Source of the DNA: Emmonsiellopsis sp. PD_33 | Taxonomy: Eukaryota; Ascomycota; Eurotiomycetes; Onygenales; Ajellomycetaceae | Reading direction: 5' to 3' | Assembly (NCBI GenBank): GCA_032988165.1 | Contig: JANTQF010000079.1 | Span: 1 to 64,000 of the forward strand | DNA length: 64,000 nucleotides | Part shown: piece after piece, positions 43,844 to 55,968 of the stretch | Numbering within the stretch: the first letter of the stretch is position 1 | Layout: each line of letters opens with the position of its first letter | Notes under the pieces: model-generated | What the model saw: the letters and a program-made list of their open reading frames with translations, nothing else | Told to the model about the DNA's origin: nothing | Databases searched by the model: none | Translations under genes and position numbers: made by a program

Positions 43844-46843
43844 ATGGCCAAACAGGGTCTCCTTGGCCCTATCATCGGTTTGTTAATACTGATGACTGAG
43901 AGAGTTCTGGCAAAGTTGCCCTACAATCCATCCTATGTCAGTCATCCGGTTTCCGAAAACCAAACGGCGGTTTATATCTTGTCACCAGGGGCCGAAGGGT
44001 TTCGACTCCAGTCCTTAAACATATCGTCCTCGTTTGATATTTCAAAACCTCCAATCACAGAGATATTAGGGGAACTCCCATTTACGACAGCCGATGATGA
44101 AGAGACCAAAGCGTTCATTTCTACGACAGACGGCGAGGGGATATTGACGGTATACAGTGGGGATTGTCAGACCAACTCATCCGAAGTGTGGCGGTTCGCG
44201 GCCGAAAAGGGTAACCCTGATGCACCTTTTCAATGGGAGAAGTCACCCCCCAAAGAAACTGGAGATACTCGATTTCAGGTCCCTGGTCCGACCTTTCTAT
44301 CATCAATAGTCCCATATCCCTCGGAAGGAGAGGACTCGCCTTCGAGCCTTTTTGTGTTTGGTGGGATGTGCCCAATTATTGGAGAGGGGAAAGGGAATTG
44401 GATTGTCGATGCCGAATACTCCCAGACAATGGTGTCTTTAACCCCTGATATATCTTCATCGAGTGTTTCTTATCAATCCAATGTCGTGAAAACAAGTTCT
44501 TCTCCGGTAGCCGAAGCAGGGTTTGCCATGACACCACTGATACCGGCCTATTCGAACACCTCTACTCATAGCTTGCTCACCCACCAGAGCTTTGTTCTTA
44601 CCGGTGGACATACCCAGCAGGCCTTTATCAACATGTCCCAAGTTGCCTTATTCTCGCTGCCCGAATCCAGCTGGAGTTTTATCTCCGTCGGCCAAGGTGA
44701 TACATCCTCCGTCACAGATACGAGCGATATCAGCGGTGTGGAGCCACGATCTGGCCATACAGCAATATTGACACCAGATGGCAGCAAAATTATTGTATTT
44801 GGTGGATGGGTTGGTGATACGAGCGCTCCAGCACAACCTCAGCTTGCTATCTTAGAGGTGGGAAGGGAGTATGGGGGAAAAGGAGACTGGACGTGGAGGG
44901 TCCCACAGCAGAACCAACATGGACTAGAAAGCGGCAGCGGAATATTTGGCCATGGCGCAACAATGCTCCCTGGGGGGATTATGTTCATAACTGGCGGATA
45001 TCAAATCCCCGAGGCGACATCTAAAAGGGAGATGACCACGCTTTCTGCCAATACCCAAGGATACCTCTTTAACACGACTTCGGAGAACTGGATCACATCA
45101 TATGCCGCCACACGCCTGACAGCGGCTGGCTTTAAAGAAAGCCATGGTCCTCTCTCGTCAACTTCACAAAAAGCTGGTTTTGGTGTTGGTCTTGGGATTG
45201 GCCTATCGGTAGTATTTGTCCTCCTCTTCCTGGTGTGTCGTGTTGGATCTCGTCGCTCCCGCGAGCACAAGAGGGCCCGGGAACAGGCGCTCCGAAAACT
45301 AGCCTTGGGGGCTGAGCGTCCACATTTTGGTCCAGCAGGCCAAATCCATGAGTCAATGAGTGAGATAACAGCAGAGAAGTTGGGTCAATCCCATGCATAC
45401 TCATGGATTGGGAATGGCAAAGAAGGTGGTCGTTGTGACTCACAAGACAATGGTACGTTCAACGCAGAGAGGACTGGCCTTCTAGTGGAGGTACCGAGTC
45501 CCACTAGAGGGCTTCGAAGGAGCATGCATTCCCGAAGCTACCAATCTGCGTATTACGATGACTCGAGAAGGCATGTGGGGTTCAATGCTATCCATCCCAT
45601 CGATGAAGGAGACGAATACGAAGAACCTACAGAGGATGGAATCATGCGGCCGGGTCAAGGTGAAGCTCAAAGACAGAGTAGGACCTCCATTATCTCCAAC
45701 CCTTTCAGTGACTCTGCACGTTTTAGCAACTCCCATAACGTCGACCCTGCCACGTTAGAGCTGTCAGCCTTCCATGAAAAATCCGCTGGCCAGGAGTGGA
45801 TGGATGATTTCGATGCCCGAGCTGGCGGAAACCGCCCCCTAACGCCAGGCAAAAGTGACCGTACACTATCCAATTTGTCTGAAACTTCCGGCTCTTTTAT
45901 GTCGGTGTCTTCTCAGCATACCAACCCCCTATCGCTAAACCGAAACCTGGCAAGAATGTTCAGTTTTCGGTCTCAGCAAAGTGGCACCGCAGGCTCTGAT
46001 AGCTCAGTGCTTTACGAACCAGTTCGTAGCTCGTCCCCTGAGAGTCCTAGCCGAGGACAGTTTCATTCCAATGACAGAATGCCCGAAACAATGCATTCGT
46101 CTGACAGGACCCTCGTCTCTAACGGCTCCCCACATACCCCAACTTTCAACCAACTGCAAGCGGAAAGTGGGTTGCTGCTCGGGACCAATTCATTGGAATC
46201 AATCAGGCCACTTAGCTTGTCGAAAAGCAAAGGCCTAGGATGGATAGGGAACGTGCGTCGGACTCTCGGCTCGATCAGAAAGGCCGAAAACGTCGCAGAA
46301 CCATACTCTGTGAACCCCGAAAATATGACGACGATACAACGGAGTACAAGCACCAGCCCTACAAAAAGCTTCCATAGTGTCCTGGAAGGTAGAGATACAG
46401 CCTCAGAGTCCGCCAACGCATCGACGAACATCCCACGCAGAGCCATGAGCACCAGCTCTTCCATCCTGAGACGCAAGCAGGGCGCCAAAGACTGGGGTGC
46501 GAAAAGAAGCTCTGCAGATAGTGCGCAGATCCTCCAGGCTCGTCTCGCCGCTTCATCGGATAGTGGAGGGACGGGGAGTCGAAGTAGTGATTCTCCCCAT
46601 TCCTTCGATTATGAATACGGCGATGACGAGGAATGGGATGTTGAGGCTGCGGCGGAGGGCCGGGTGGTACAGGTTACCTATACTGTGCCCAAGGAGAAGC
46701 TGAGGGTTGTTAACCCGGGGATTGGAGATGATGTCGATAACGATTCTCTAGTTGCCTCTGAGGATACGAACCCGTCAAAGAGCCATGGCGATGATGGTGG
46801 AGGCGGTGATAGCCAACAATCGTCGACTGACAAGAAAGAGTAG
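43844..46843 (+). CDS. Kelch-repeat type I membrane protein with long Ser-rich cytoplasmic tail
   Basis: Single exon, 999 aa. Signal peptide at residues 1-23 (ending ERVLA). An ectodomain of about 420 residues has kelch/galactose-oxidase-type blades marked by LFVFGGM, SFVLTGGHT, KIIVFGGW and IMFITGGY, each Gly-Gly after a hydrophobic strand. There are several N-x-S/T sites. One membrane helix lies at about 444-468 (GLGIGLSVVFVLLFLVC), followed by a stop-transfer basic stretch and a tail of about 530 residues rich in Ser, Arg and acidic residues. The topology suggests a surface or endomembrane protein with a large phosphorylatable tail, perhaps in polarity or cell-wall signalling. That role is inferred from layout only; no named orthologue is claimed. 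Confidence 0.82.
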   Translation: MAKQGLLGPIIGLLILMTERVLAKLPYNPSYVSHPVSENQTAVYILSPGAEGFRLQSLNISSSFDISKPPITEILGELPFTTADDEETKAFISTTDGEGILTVYSGDCQTNSSEVWRFAAEKGNPDAPFQWEKSPPKETGDTRFQVPGPTFLSSIVPYPSEGEDSPSSLFVFGGMCPIIGEGKGNWIVDAEYSQTMVSLTPDISSSSVSYQSNVVKTSSSPVAEAGFAMTPLIPAYSNTSTHSLLTHQSFVLTGGHTQQAFINMSQVALFSLPESSWSFISVGQGDTSSVTDTSDISGVEPRSGHTAILTPDGSKIIVFGGWVGDTSAPAQPQLAILEVGREYGGKGDWTWRVPQQNQHGLESGSGIFGHGATMLPGGIMFITGGYQIPEATSKREMTTLSANTQGYLFNTTSENWITSYAATRLTAAGFKESHGPLSSTSQKAGFGVGLGIGLSVVFVLLFLVCRVGSRRSREHKRAREQALRKLALGAERPHFGPAGQIHESMSEITAEKLGQSHAYSWIGNGKEGGRCDSQDNGTFNAERTGLLVEVPSPTRGLRRSMHSRSYQSAYYDDSRRHVGFNAIHPIDEGDEYEEPTEDGIMRPGQGEAQRQSRTSIISNPFSDSARFSNSHNVDPATLELSAFHEKSAGQEWMDDFDARAGGNRPLTPGKSDRTLSNLSETSGSFMSVSSQHTNPLSLNRNLARMFSFRSQQSGTAGSDSSVLYEPVRSSSPESPSRGQFHSNDRMPETMHSSDRTLVSNGSPHTPTFNQLQAESGLLLGTNSLESIRPLSLSKSKGLGWIGNVRRTLGSIRKAENVAEPYSVNPENMTTIQRSTSTSPTKSFHSVLEGRDTASESANASTNIPRRAMSTSSSILRRKQGAKDWGAKRSSADSAQILQARLAASSDSGGTGSRSSDSPHSFDYEYGDDEEWDVEAAAEGRVVQVTYTVPKEKLRVVNPGIGDDVDNDSLVASEDTNPSKSHGDDGGGGDSQQSSTDKKE

Positions 46844-47718
46844 ACCGAGCGGACTGTTTTATATGAAACCATTCCTCTCCCGCGAATCCCATTCTCTCCC
46901 CCCCTTTCCACGAGCCATTGCGGCTAGCATATATATGGCTTTCTGTCCTGCTATTTTTTTCTTCCTCATTTTGAAGGAGGCGTTTAAATCATGATCTGTG
47001 GAAATTTCCTGCATAGCTGGGTGTCAGCCTACGGTGGAATGATTTATTGATGTTATGTTAGTTTATGTTTTTTGTTATTTCCTTTGGATTGAAAACGTGC
47101 GGATACCTTTCATACGATATACACCATGTTCTCTCAAAGGCGTGCTATGGTGGTAGTTTGTGTTCTGTTGAGTACTTGCTGCAATGATTTGCCGGTCTGT
47201 GATTGATAATGATGATGATGATGGAAGATATCCTATTTCTATGATTTGATTTTAGTTTTGGATGGGGAGATTTCTTCCTAGATTCCTCCTTTTCTTTACT
47301 TTCCATTTTATACGTTCATTTCTTGATGTGTGTAAATTGAAATATATTGTTATTATATACCTTATATACTGATAATGCTCAATTATGATGAGTTTGTGCA
47401 CGAGTATTCTGCCGCCTGTTAGACAAGATAGGGGTTGATTCCGGACTGATATGCCCATGCAACGCCAAAAGTTGTTCAGGCGGGTATCACAACCGACTTT
47501 CCAAAATACCAGGCCGACGAACGATGATGGTAACTCAAAACGTCCAGCATATGGTATCGTACATACATACGTACATACATACATACCATACAGAGACAAA
47601 TCTTCAAAAACCATGCACCATGCATGTGCATATGCATGGTGATCCGCTTTGAAACTGGCCCAAACCAAAAGACCTCAGCACCAAACATTCCTGGATATAG
47701 ACAAGCGTAATGCATGCA
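46844..47718. other. Convergent intergenic region
   Basis: 3' flanks of the kelch gene and the lipoate ligase gene. AT-rich, with GATGAT repeats near 47208 and CATA repeats near 47555-47588. No gene supported. Confidence 0.45.
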
Positions 47719-49302
47719 TCAATGTCCAAGTTTGCTCCTGAGCCAGTTGGAAATGTTCCGAACAGTTTCCTGCGAGCCCAACGTCCCGGTGCTTGACAGC
47801 AGGCTCTCCCAATCGGATATTTCGTGGAGATTCCTATTCGCGAGGACGCCGTGGACCTGTTGGGCTTGGTAATCGGCTTGTAAGGTATCTGGCGAGGTGG
47901 ATATGTGGCTTGAGTTTATTGCGCCGGATTTTAGGCGTAGGAAGACACGTGTCTGGATGGGGGTTGTCAGTTTTTTTCTATGTGTGTGGTTGTTTTGTGG
48001 GATGGGGGGTTTATTAGACAGTGGTGGGCGTATTTTTCTTTCCGTTTTTCCTTTTTGGGTGGATCGAGAAGGATGGGGGCGGGCTAGGTTTTTGGTGGAT
48101 ACATACGGACGGAGGGAGGTCAGTTGCAAGGGGCAGTCTAGGCCTGGGATCTTCTTCACTCGGGTGAGTTGAGAATGTAAATTGGGGCGTTTGGCAGTAT
48201 TTCCAATCCAATGACTGAAGGAATTAGTATTTTATCCTCATGTTGAATTGGTTGGAATCACTCCTCTACTCACCTGAAGCTCCCCAATCCCCTCGACTAT
48301 TTCCGTCTCCTCAAACGCGTGGGATTCAGAGAGACCACCCGCTACCCAATTGGGCCCGGTTGAGAGCTCTGCATCAACTGCGTGTGCCCGCTGGGCTTTC
48401 AACACGGCATCTATAGGTATCTCATATAACTGCGCGAATTCTTCCACGATTTTAGAAACCACCTGCTCCATGAGAATGGAGGAAGATCCAACAGCGCCGG
48501 AGACGTTCCCTACTGGGGATCTGACGCTCTCGACACCTTTTGCTTTTATGAAGGGTCGGGCCGGAGACCGTAGAAATGAACTTAGGTTTCCGAGGTTTGG
48601 AGAATCGACTAAACAGGTGCCGTGGTGCATGGCGCGGAATCGGGTCAGTTTGTAGGCGGAACCCGATATTTTGAGAGAATGCGGCGTTATCTCGAGTGGA
48701 GGGCGTTCCGCGTCCCCGTTGTCCACTTTGACGACTTTTACAGATGGCTCTTCTGAATCCTGCCCAAGGACAATATCATGCCTTTCATTTACCCTTGTAT
48801 TGACCGCACCAACCCCCTTCAGAGCCCTTACAACCATCTCCGCATGTTTGTCCCGATGGAACACAGATTTCGGGCAGATGACGCTGTAGTTCAGGTTACC
48901 CTCATCGTGGAATACCGCGCCCCCGCCCGATCGTCTTCGTACCAGGATAGCGCTGTCGGTCCCGTCGCTATTGTTTCCTATCTTGCGATCCAAGGCGCGA
49001 AGATTCGTTTCAAGCCATGGGTTCTGATTCCGGCCGATGACGACGCAGGGCCGATTTATATATAAAAAAAGGATATTCGAGTTCGGCGGCGTGCGTTCAA
49101 GCAGGAAGTTTTCGATCGACAGGTTCACGAAAGGGTCGTCTGAGAGGGATCGGTAGATTTGGAATTGGGCGGATTCACGGCTTGCCGTGCTCGCAAGGCT
49201 TGACGCATATTTCCTCCTAACAGAGAGGAATTGGGCTTGGCTTCTAAGTAGCCATGACGGATTTGTAGGTGGGGCCCATTGCAGCGAGCGCAATGGAAGC
49301 AT
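47719..49302 (-). CDS. aim22: Lipoate-protein ligase / lipoyltransferase (Aim22/Lip3-like)
   Basis: Three exons, 48274-49302, 48107-48214 and 47719-47952; introns of 59 and 154 bp, 456 aa. The basic N-terminus (about 45 residues) suggests mitochondrial import. The LplA fold is identified by RRRSGGGAVFHDEGN (122-136) and by KISGSAYK (K211-K218) with MHHGT after it, the lipoyl-AMP and lysine-contact region. The splices join GELQ to SLDWKYCQTPQF and LPPS to TRVFLRLKSG, the usual start of the C-terminal accessory domain. Yeast Aim22 attaches or relays lipoate to E2 subunits of the pyruvate and ketoglutarate dehydrogenases and to glycine cleavage H protein. Functionally it is in the same mitochondrial pathway as the PP2C at 5.9 kb, but distant. 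It is divergent from chorismate synthase. Confidence 0.88.
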
Positions 49303-49696
49303 TGAGGGGTGGCAAGCTCATAACAGCGCAGAGGTTGGTCTGATTGACAACTTCCTTCGAGTCTGGTGAACTTCAGGTTGATATTGGATATATAGAGCTA
49401 GGCTAAAAGAGGAAAGGCCAAATCGGCACAGGACTGCCGCCGATGATCGGCTGAGTCATCCACATTTTGAAATCCTACTCCGATTTCCGATTCTTCGGTG
49501 TAGACTCTGTAGAGCAATCAGCCCACTTGGACCGCCACCGTTGGGAAGGACACGAGATATTTCAATCTCATGGTCTGCAGCTGTTGTTGACTCCAAGTTC
49601 AATCCATTGTGCTGGATAATCGTTGAAAACGCCAGCTAAAACGTCCATACTCTGTCCCAAAAGTGCCCCGCGCGGCGTCAGAGTCATACGCCACCA
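49303..49696. promoter_or_regulatory. Bidirectional promoter, aim22 / chorismate synthase, with Gcn4/CpcA-type site
   Basis: A 394-bp gap between divergent ATGs. TGAGTCA at 49452-49458 is a perfect general-amino-acid-control element (TGASTCA) about 240 bp upstream of the chorismate synthase ATG. TGACTCC at 49588-49594 is a one-off match. In fungi CpcA/Gcn4 raises aromatic biosynthesis genes under amino-acid limitation. A TATATA-like element lies near 49388, on the aim22 side. Confidence 0.6.
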
Positions 49697-51041
49697 TGTC
49701 TACATTTGGAGAATATTTCAGGGTAACGACGTAAGCATTAACGTTACTTTGAACCACATCTGTTTTATGCTAACACCTTGAATAGCTATGGCGAATCCCA
49801 TTGCCGGTCCGTCGGTTGCATTGTCGATGGATGCCCCCCGGGAATGTCCCTCACTGAGGACGACATTCAACCCCAAATGACTCGCAGAAGGCCCGGCCAA
49901 AGTGCTCTCACCACTCCCCGAAATGAGCAGGATAGGGTTGAAATTCAATCTGGCACCGAATTCGGTATTACGCTAGGCACACCAATTGGAATGGTGGTTC
50001 GGAATCAGGACCAAAGACCCAAGGACTATGGCGGAAGCACTATGGATCTTTATCCTCGCCCTAGCCATGCAGACTTTACATATTTAGAGAAGTATGGCGT
50101 CAAAGCGAGCAGCGGTGGCGGTAGAAGCAGCGCTCGCGAAACCATCGGTGAGCTCAATCTCAGGCGTTAATATCATATGCACCCATGGACCGCTTTTGGA
50201 GCTGCTTCTAACTACTCACTAATTGCTAGGACGTGTTGCTGCTGGTGCCATCGCCGAAAAATACCTTAAACTGTCGCATGATATAGATATCGTTGCTTTT
50301 GTGTCGTCCGTCGGAAACGAACACCTCTTCCCTCCCACCGCTGAGCACCCCAGTCCCACCACCAACCCCGAATTTTTGAAACTCCTCGAGACAATCGACC
50401 GACCAACCGTCGATTCGTTCGCCCCTGTTAGATGTCCCGAAACGGAGGCCGCGCAGCGAATGACCAAGGTTATAGAACATTACCGCGATCTACAGGACAG
50501 CATAGGAGGAACTGTGACTTGTGTTATCAGAAACGTACCTGTCGGACTAGGGGAGCCTTGCTTCGATAAGCTTGAAGCTAAACTCGCACACGCGATGCTG
50601 TCTATTCCTGCAACTAAGGGGTTCGAGATCGGATCTGGATTCCTTGGCTGTGAAATTCCAGGGTCCACCCATAACGACCCATTCGTCGCGAGCAAAGGAA
50701 ACGGAGATGGTTCGAAGCAACGATTAACCACGAAAACTAATAATTCAGGCGGAATCCAAGGAGGCATTTCGAATGGAGCCTCCATATACTTCAAAGTCGC
50801 GTTCAAGCCCCCTGCCACGATTGGACAAGCCCAAACCACCGCTAAGTACGATTTCGAAGAAGGTGTCCTAGAGGCCAAGGGACGACACGATCCGTGTGTT
50901 GTTCCCCGCGCAGTCCCCATCGTCGAGGCGATGTCCGCTCTAGTTGTTATCGATGCATTGATGGCGCAAAATGCTCGCGAGACAGCAAAGAACTTGTTGC
51001 CTCCACTGCCCCAGACCCTTCCCACGCATCCTTCCAGCTGA
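49697..51041 (+). CDS. aro2: Chorismate synthase
   Basis: Three exons, 49697-49731 (35 nt), 49786-50147 and 50230-51041 (introns 54 and 82 bp), 402 aa. Begins MSTFGEYFRVTTYGESH; the first splice completes the TYGESH active-site entry. Family signatures are visible: GESHCRSVGCIVDGCPPG, RPSHADFTYLEKYG, SSGGGRSSARET and RHDPCVVPRAVPIVEAM. The enzyme converts EPSP to chorismate in the last shikimate step, using reduced FMN; fungal enzymes are bifunctional with an intrinsic flavin reductase. Length is close to the family norm (about 370-430). The upstream TGAGTCA site fits cross-pathway control. Confidence 0.96.
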
Positions 51042-52355
51042 ACAATTGCATAACGCGCGACCACCTGCTACTTTTGAGGAGCAGCAGCTTTGCGGCGTTT
51101 TGATCAACCTCATTTTGGCGCAACCACGGTTGACATACCGCCTTTTTTTCGTTAACATAAAGTTGGCATCAAGTGTTGAATCCCATGGAATTGACACCTT
51201 CGAAGATTTGTGAAAAATGTTTCTCCCCTGATTTATGTTCCGGGTTATAGAAGATTTGGCTCGAAACCATGCTCATTAGTGAGTATCGATGATGATGATG
51301 GATGAGATTATTGAAAAAGTTTCGCTTGAAACGGATAGATATTTTTTTGAATATACCATACATTTTTTTGACGATCATAGACTCCATCACTCCCAGCTTC
51401 CTGTGGGAGGATGCGGTTTGGAATTTGAAATTGAATCCAACTCACATGAAATAGGGATTCCGTGGAGATGGCGTAAATACGTCAACCCTGTTCTCCCGCA
51501 CGAACAAGTATATTGCAGGCTACCGATCCCATCCCGATTACTCTTCAATCTAAGTAACCACGAGGCTTTTCCATGGAGATGGGGCGATATTCCAAATCCA
51601 GAGTCCAACAAGATCCAGCGATCTGGGATTGCCTGACAACGCAAATTGTCCCCTCCCTCGCCGTCAGCTCGATATTTGTCTCTCACACAGGCCATAGCCA
51701 TATTTAGCTGCGGCGGCAAATGATCGATTGACCCCAATGCCTCTCGGACGACCATGACACCACCACAGCACCAATTTTGCCAAGATCGTTTTTAACCGGA
51801 GCTAACTAGTGATTCCCCAGCCTGTCAACTCCCGAGCAAAAATTGTTCCATCAATGAGAGCAGATCCCCCACACAGGGATTATGATTTGGTGCAGATCAT
51901 GCTGGCAATCAACATGTTGACGCCTGAAGGGTTTCCTTGCAGAAGAAAAAAAGAACGTTTGCCGAACAACCGGAAGGAGGGGTTATCTTTGGTCTCCTTT
52001 CGTCCTTGCCCAGGTGGCCAATCACAGGGGCCTGCCCAATATATCATAGTGGTCCCAGATGCCGGCAGCTACTGTATGAGATGAACATGACGCTAAGATC
52101 CAGCACGACTTGAGGTGAGGGGGAGGGGTAAATATTTCATCTGAAATAGCTCCATATTGGAGAGGAATTGGAGCTTTACCATTTAGCCAGAGATGCATCG
52201 ACAATGGGACATAATGTGCTAATAATATCATACTAGACATAGCCGCCTTCAAAACCGAGCACGATCATTTGTAGATTTCATTCACAATCTGTCAACATAA
52301 CAGGAAAATCTCGAAATATTGTTTAGACCATAGCCACCGAAAATACACACTCATC
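51042..52355. other. Intergenic region, chorismate synthase to DUF2264 gene
   Basis: 1.3 kb between two genes on the same strand; it must hold one terminator and one promoter. GATGAT repeat near 51289. The open frames at 51289-51755 overlap on both strands without motifs. Confidence 0.4.
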
Positions 52356-54502
52356 ATGTCCGTCCAGGCCAATGGCAGAACCCCGCGTCAGGCCTTCAGC
52401 CTCTCCCCCTTTCGAACGCGGACAGACTTCCAGCAAGCCTGCATTGCGCTGCTTGACCCTCTTTGCCCACGATTTACGCCGGGATGTAGCCGAGTGAGGA
52501 TTGGGACATCTACAACCCGATTCGATGAGGGTGGTGCACAAGTCGAGGGCTTTGCACGGCCTCTCTGGGGACTTAGTTCGTTGCTTGCTGGTGGCGTTGA
52601 GTATGCGGAAGCAGAGCGGTGGAGGACTGGGTTAATCAATGGGACGGATCTTCAGCATGCGGAATATTGGGGCGACATAGAGGATCTGGATCAGAGGATG
52701 GTGGAAATGTGCCCGATTGGATATGCGTTGTCGGTCGCTCCGCATGTGTTGTGGGATCCGTTGACAGAGGAGCAGAAGGGGAATGTGACGAGGTGGCTTG
52801 GGAGTATCAATTCGAAGGAGGTTTGTTGAATCCTACCATTGGGAAAATATAATCGGTTACGTGCTGATATGTCTATTCAGATGCCCAATACCAATTGGTA
52901 CGGTTTCCCCTCCTGTGCGTGTTTCGGTGCATGGATTTGATATACATCCCCTTTATCCATTCAAACAAAGGGCTATATCGCTGACCGTTAGAATAGGCTA
53001 TGGTTCCGCGTCTTTGCGAATCTGGGCCTGAAGAAGAATGGAGCTGAGTATTCCTTACAGCAAATTGAAGCCGATATGGATCACCTCGATACATTCTATG
53101 TTGGCGGGGGTTGGAGTAACGACGGACCTAAAAGCCACCATCAGATGGACTATTACTCTGGATCATTTGCAATCCAGTTCCTTCAGCTGCTATACTCGAA
53201 GTTGGCGGCAGATATTGACCCGCAGAGATCTCTGAAATACCAGGACAGAGCGAAAGAGTTTGCGAAGGACTTTGTCCATTATTTCGATCCATCAGGTAGG
53301 ACTCCAATACTTCTCATGATGAGCTAGGCTGATAGGTGCTTATAGGGCGTGCGATCCCATTTGGACGATCCGTCACATATCGATTTGCCATGGCAGGATT
53401 CTGGGGCGCTGTAGCGTTCGCAGGCGTCGAGCTACCTGCGCCGTTTACTTGGGGTGTTGTGAAGGGCCTACTACTACGAAATTTCAGATGGTGGGGGACC
53501 CAGGAAGACATCTTCAACTCTGACGGAACGCTTAATCTCGGATACACGTATAACAACATGTACCTGACTGAGAACTATAATTCTCCCAGCTCACCGTATT
53601 GGTGTTGTCTGTCCTTTACTCCTTTAGCCTTGCCGGAATCGCATCCCTTCTGGGCAGCTGCCGAAGAGCCATATCCCATAGCCAGTATTCCAGAAGTTAG
53701 AAGACTGGATTATCCTAAGCACATTGCCATTCGCCGAGGGGGTCATTCGTTCTTCCTCTCTTCCGGTCAAGCATGCCATTATGCAGTCAAAGCGACTCAA
53801 GCCAAGTACGGCAAATTCGCATACAGCTCTACTTTCGGGTATTCCGTGCCCACAGGTGGCTACGAGCTCGAGCAACACGCTCCAGACAGTATGCTAGCGC
53901 TTTCAGAGGAGGGCGAGATATGGAAAACTCGAAGACTTGCTTTGAACGCGCGATTCGAAGAATATGACGGATATCCAGTCCTGGTCTCAGACTGGCGACC
54001 ATGGGCCGATGTATCCGTTGAAACCTTCCTGATTCCTCCCACAACGGAGAGCGAGAATTGGCACATTCGGGCCCACCTTGTTCGAACTGGACGTCCGCTT
54101 ATCTCGTCCGAAGGAGCTTTCGCCATCTACGGCTGTAGAAGCGACACAGGGAGACTTCTTACCCCTCTCACGGATAGTTATCCGGAGGGTACATTGGAGG
54201 GCGCCTCCGGAGGTATTGCGATATCATCTGCTGGAGTGGTTGGTATCACTGAACTACAAGAGTCAACATCTCGCGTGGGACGGATTGTGTTAGCGGACCC
54301 TAACTCAAACATTATTCATGGCAGAACCGTTTTGCCATCACTCGCTTGCGATATCCCATCGTCAAAGTCCGTTTGGTTCGTGACCGCGGTGTTTGCGATA
54401 CCCGCTGGTGGGGAGGGGTGGAATAAGGATTGGAAATTGAAATGGGAGACGAAGCCTTCTCTTCCCACTTGGCTGAAGGAGAAGATTGGGTCGGGCGCAT
54501 AA
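52356..54502 (+). CDS. DUF2264 family protein
   Basis: Four exons, 52356-52820, 52881-52897 (17 nt), 52997-53295 and 53346-54502, 645 aa. The 17-nt micro-exon encodes MPNTN and part of Trp; with it the frame reads [21 protein letters not shown], which fits the family. Other typical blocks are EGFARPLWGLSSLLAGG near the N-terminus, YYSGSFAIQFLQLLY, and GRSVTYRFAMAGFWGAVAF. The fold is predicted alpha/alpha-barrel, as in glycoside hydrolases and lyases acting on uronates, but biochemical function is not known to me. No signal peptide, so probably cytosolic. A sugar-type transporter lies next downstream on the same strand, a plausible but unproven partner. Confidence 0.82.
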
Positions 54503-55968
54503 GGGTGGCTACGTTTGTCAAAACAAAAATGCTGCTTCAGAGGCCTTTTCTTTTTTTAGGGGGGGGGGGCCGGGTGCATTTCAAGGGTGGCTGATTTCAC
54601 TCTTGCTCAATGACGTGACAATAGCTTCGAAGTAATTTTTCCGCTCTCACTGTCTTCGTTTATTGCGGATTTGGGAGATATTGCTATGGTCGAGGTGTTA
54701 TTTTAGTTCTTTGGGCCTGAAGTTTGGGGCGAAAAAAAAGAAAGAAACAAATTTTCCGAAAAAATCTCCTTGATTAATTTATTCCGGCCAATATGCTAAC
54801 AGAAAGGGGCTGATTACTGGCTGCCGCTTTTTGCAGAGCTGAGGCTTTTTGAGGGTGGTTAGATATCTGGTCGGGAGTTGGCGCCAGTTAAATATGCTAA
54901 GAACGACGTCTAAAAATGCATCTTCTGCAACTTCAATACTTTCCTTCTCCCTCCTCCGCCACCATAAATATCACAACCCGACTGCTTGGAGCAAGATTTT
55001 TGAAACCATTCTGACCACACGTCGGTGATTGTTTGGTAGGTCAGTTCAGTTCCCGATGCTGGCTCATGGCTGCTCCCTCCATCAAGTGCTAGCCCGTGTG
55101 CTAATTTCTGCTAGGACAGGATGGGGCTCTCTAGCGGGCGATTCGGCATGGATCTTGAACAGCAGTGATTTGTGGACAATTTATCTTGCCTCCAGAGCCA
55201 CCAATAATTCATCGCAAAGACACCCCCGCAAACGGCCAGCGTCTCCTTCCCCAGCTTTCTACCCCGGCATCAGAGGGTCAATGGCGATTCATCCCAGCAG
55301 CCAATCCTTGGCTAGACTGATGCACTATGAAGGAGACTGTCAATCGAGAAACCCTTCTACCCTGCTAAATCCATGCGATTTCAGACTAGCAACCATTTCC
55401 CGTTGGGCCTCTGCCTTTTCTTCCTCGAAACAGGCAAAAGCGGCTGGCAGGGATGGCTTCCTCTAACGAAGTCGGGTTTTTCGTGTTGGCTTTGATCGTA
55501 CCACCCCAACCAGTCAGACGGAGGCGCCAGTGGAGGATGACATCGACAGCATGCTGCCAGACGTGTTTGGCTGAGGCTTGAGGGGTTGGCTCCAGCCGCT
55601 AGATACTTTGCCGGGGGGAGGTTTCATTTCGCCAGTCACAATGGGCCAAGACGGCCTGATATATTTCCTACGCCTGGGCGGGCAGAGAGAGCTCCAGCAA
55701 AGCTATATAGTGCCCGCCCCCAGCATCCTAATATAGGGTGGATGATCGGATTGACAGGTTTCCCTTTCTTCAACCCTTGGGATCCAAACTGATCTGAGGT
55801 TCTCTTCCTCCCCTGGCTGGATTTCCGACGCATTCTGACCTTCCATTGATCTGGTTAAGGCCAATTGCGTTGCTGGATACCAATTTCAGCCTTGATATAC
55901 CTTTTCTTTCTTGCCTCTCGTCATTAATCCATTGAGGACGGCGCGCCACAGGCGACATTTCCTGCAAC
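54503..55968. other. Intergenic region upstream of the MFS transporter
   Basis: About 1.5 kb with a poly-G run near 54561. The open frame 55029-55466 has no recognisable motif. Presumably contains the transporter promoter. Confidence 0.4.

Noticed and set aside
55029..55466. Open frame of 145 codons before the MFS transporter
   Set aside because: No motif, no splice continuation, overlapping frames on the other strand. Treated as promoter or intergenic sequence.
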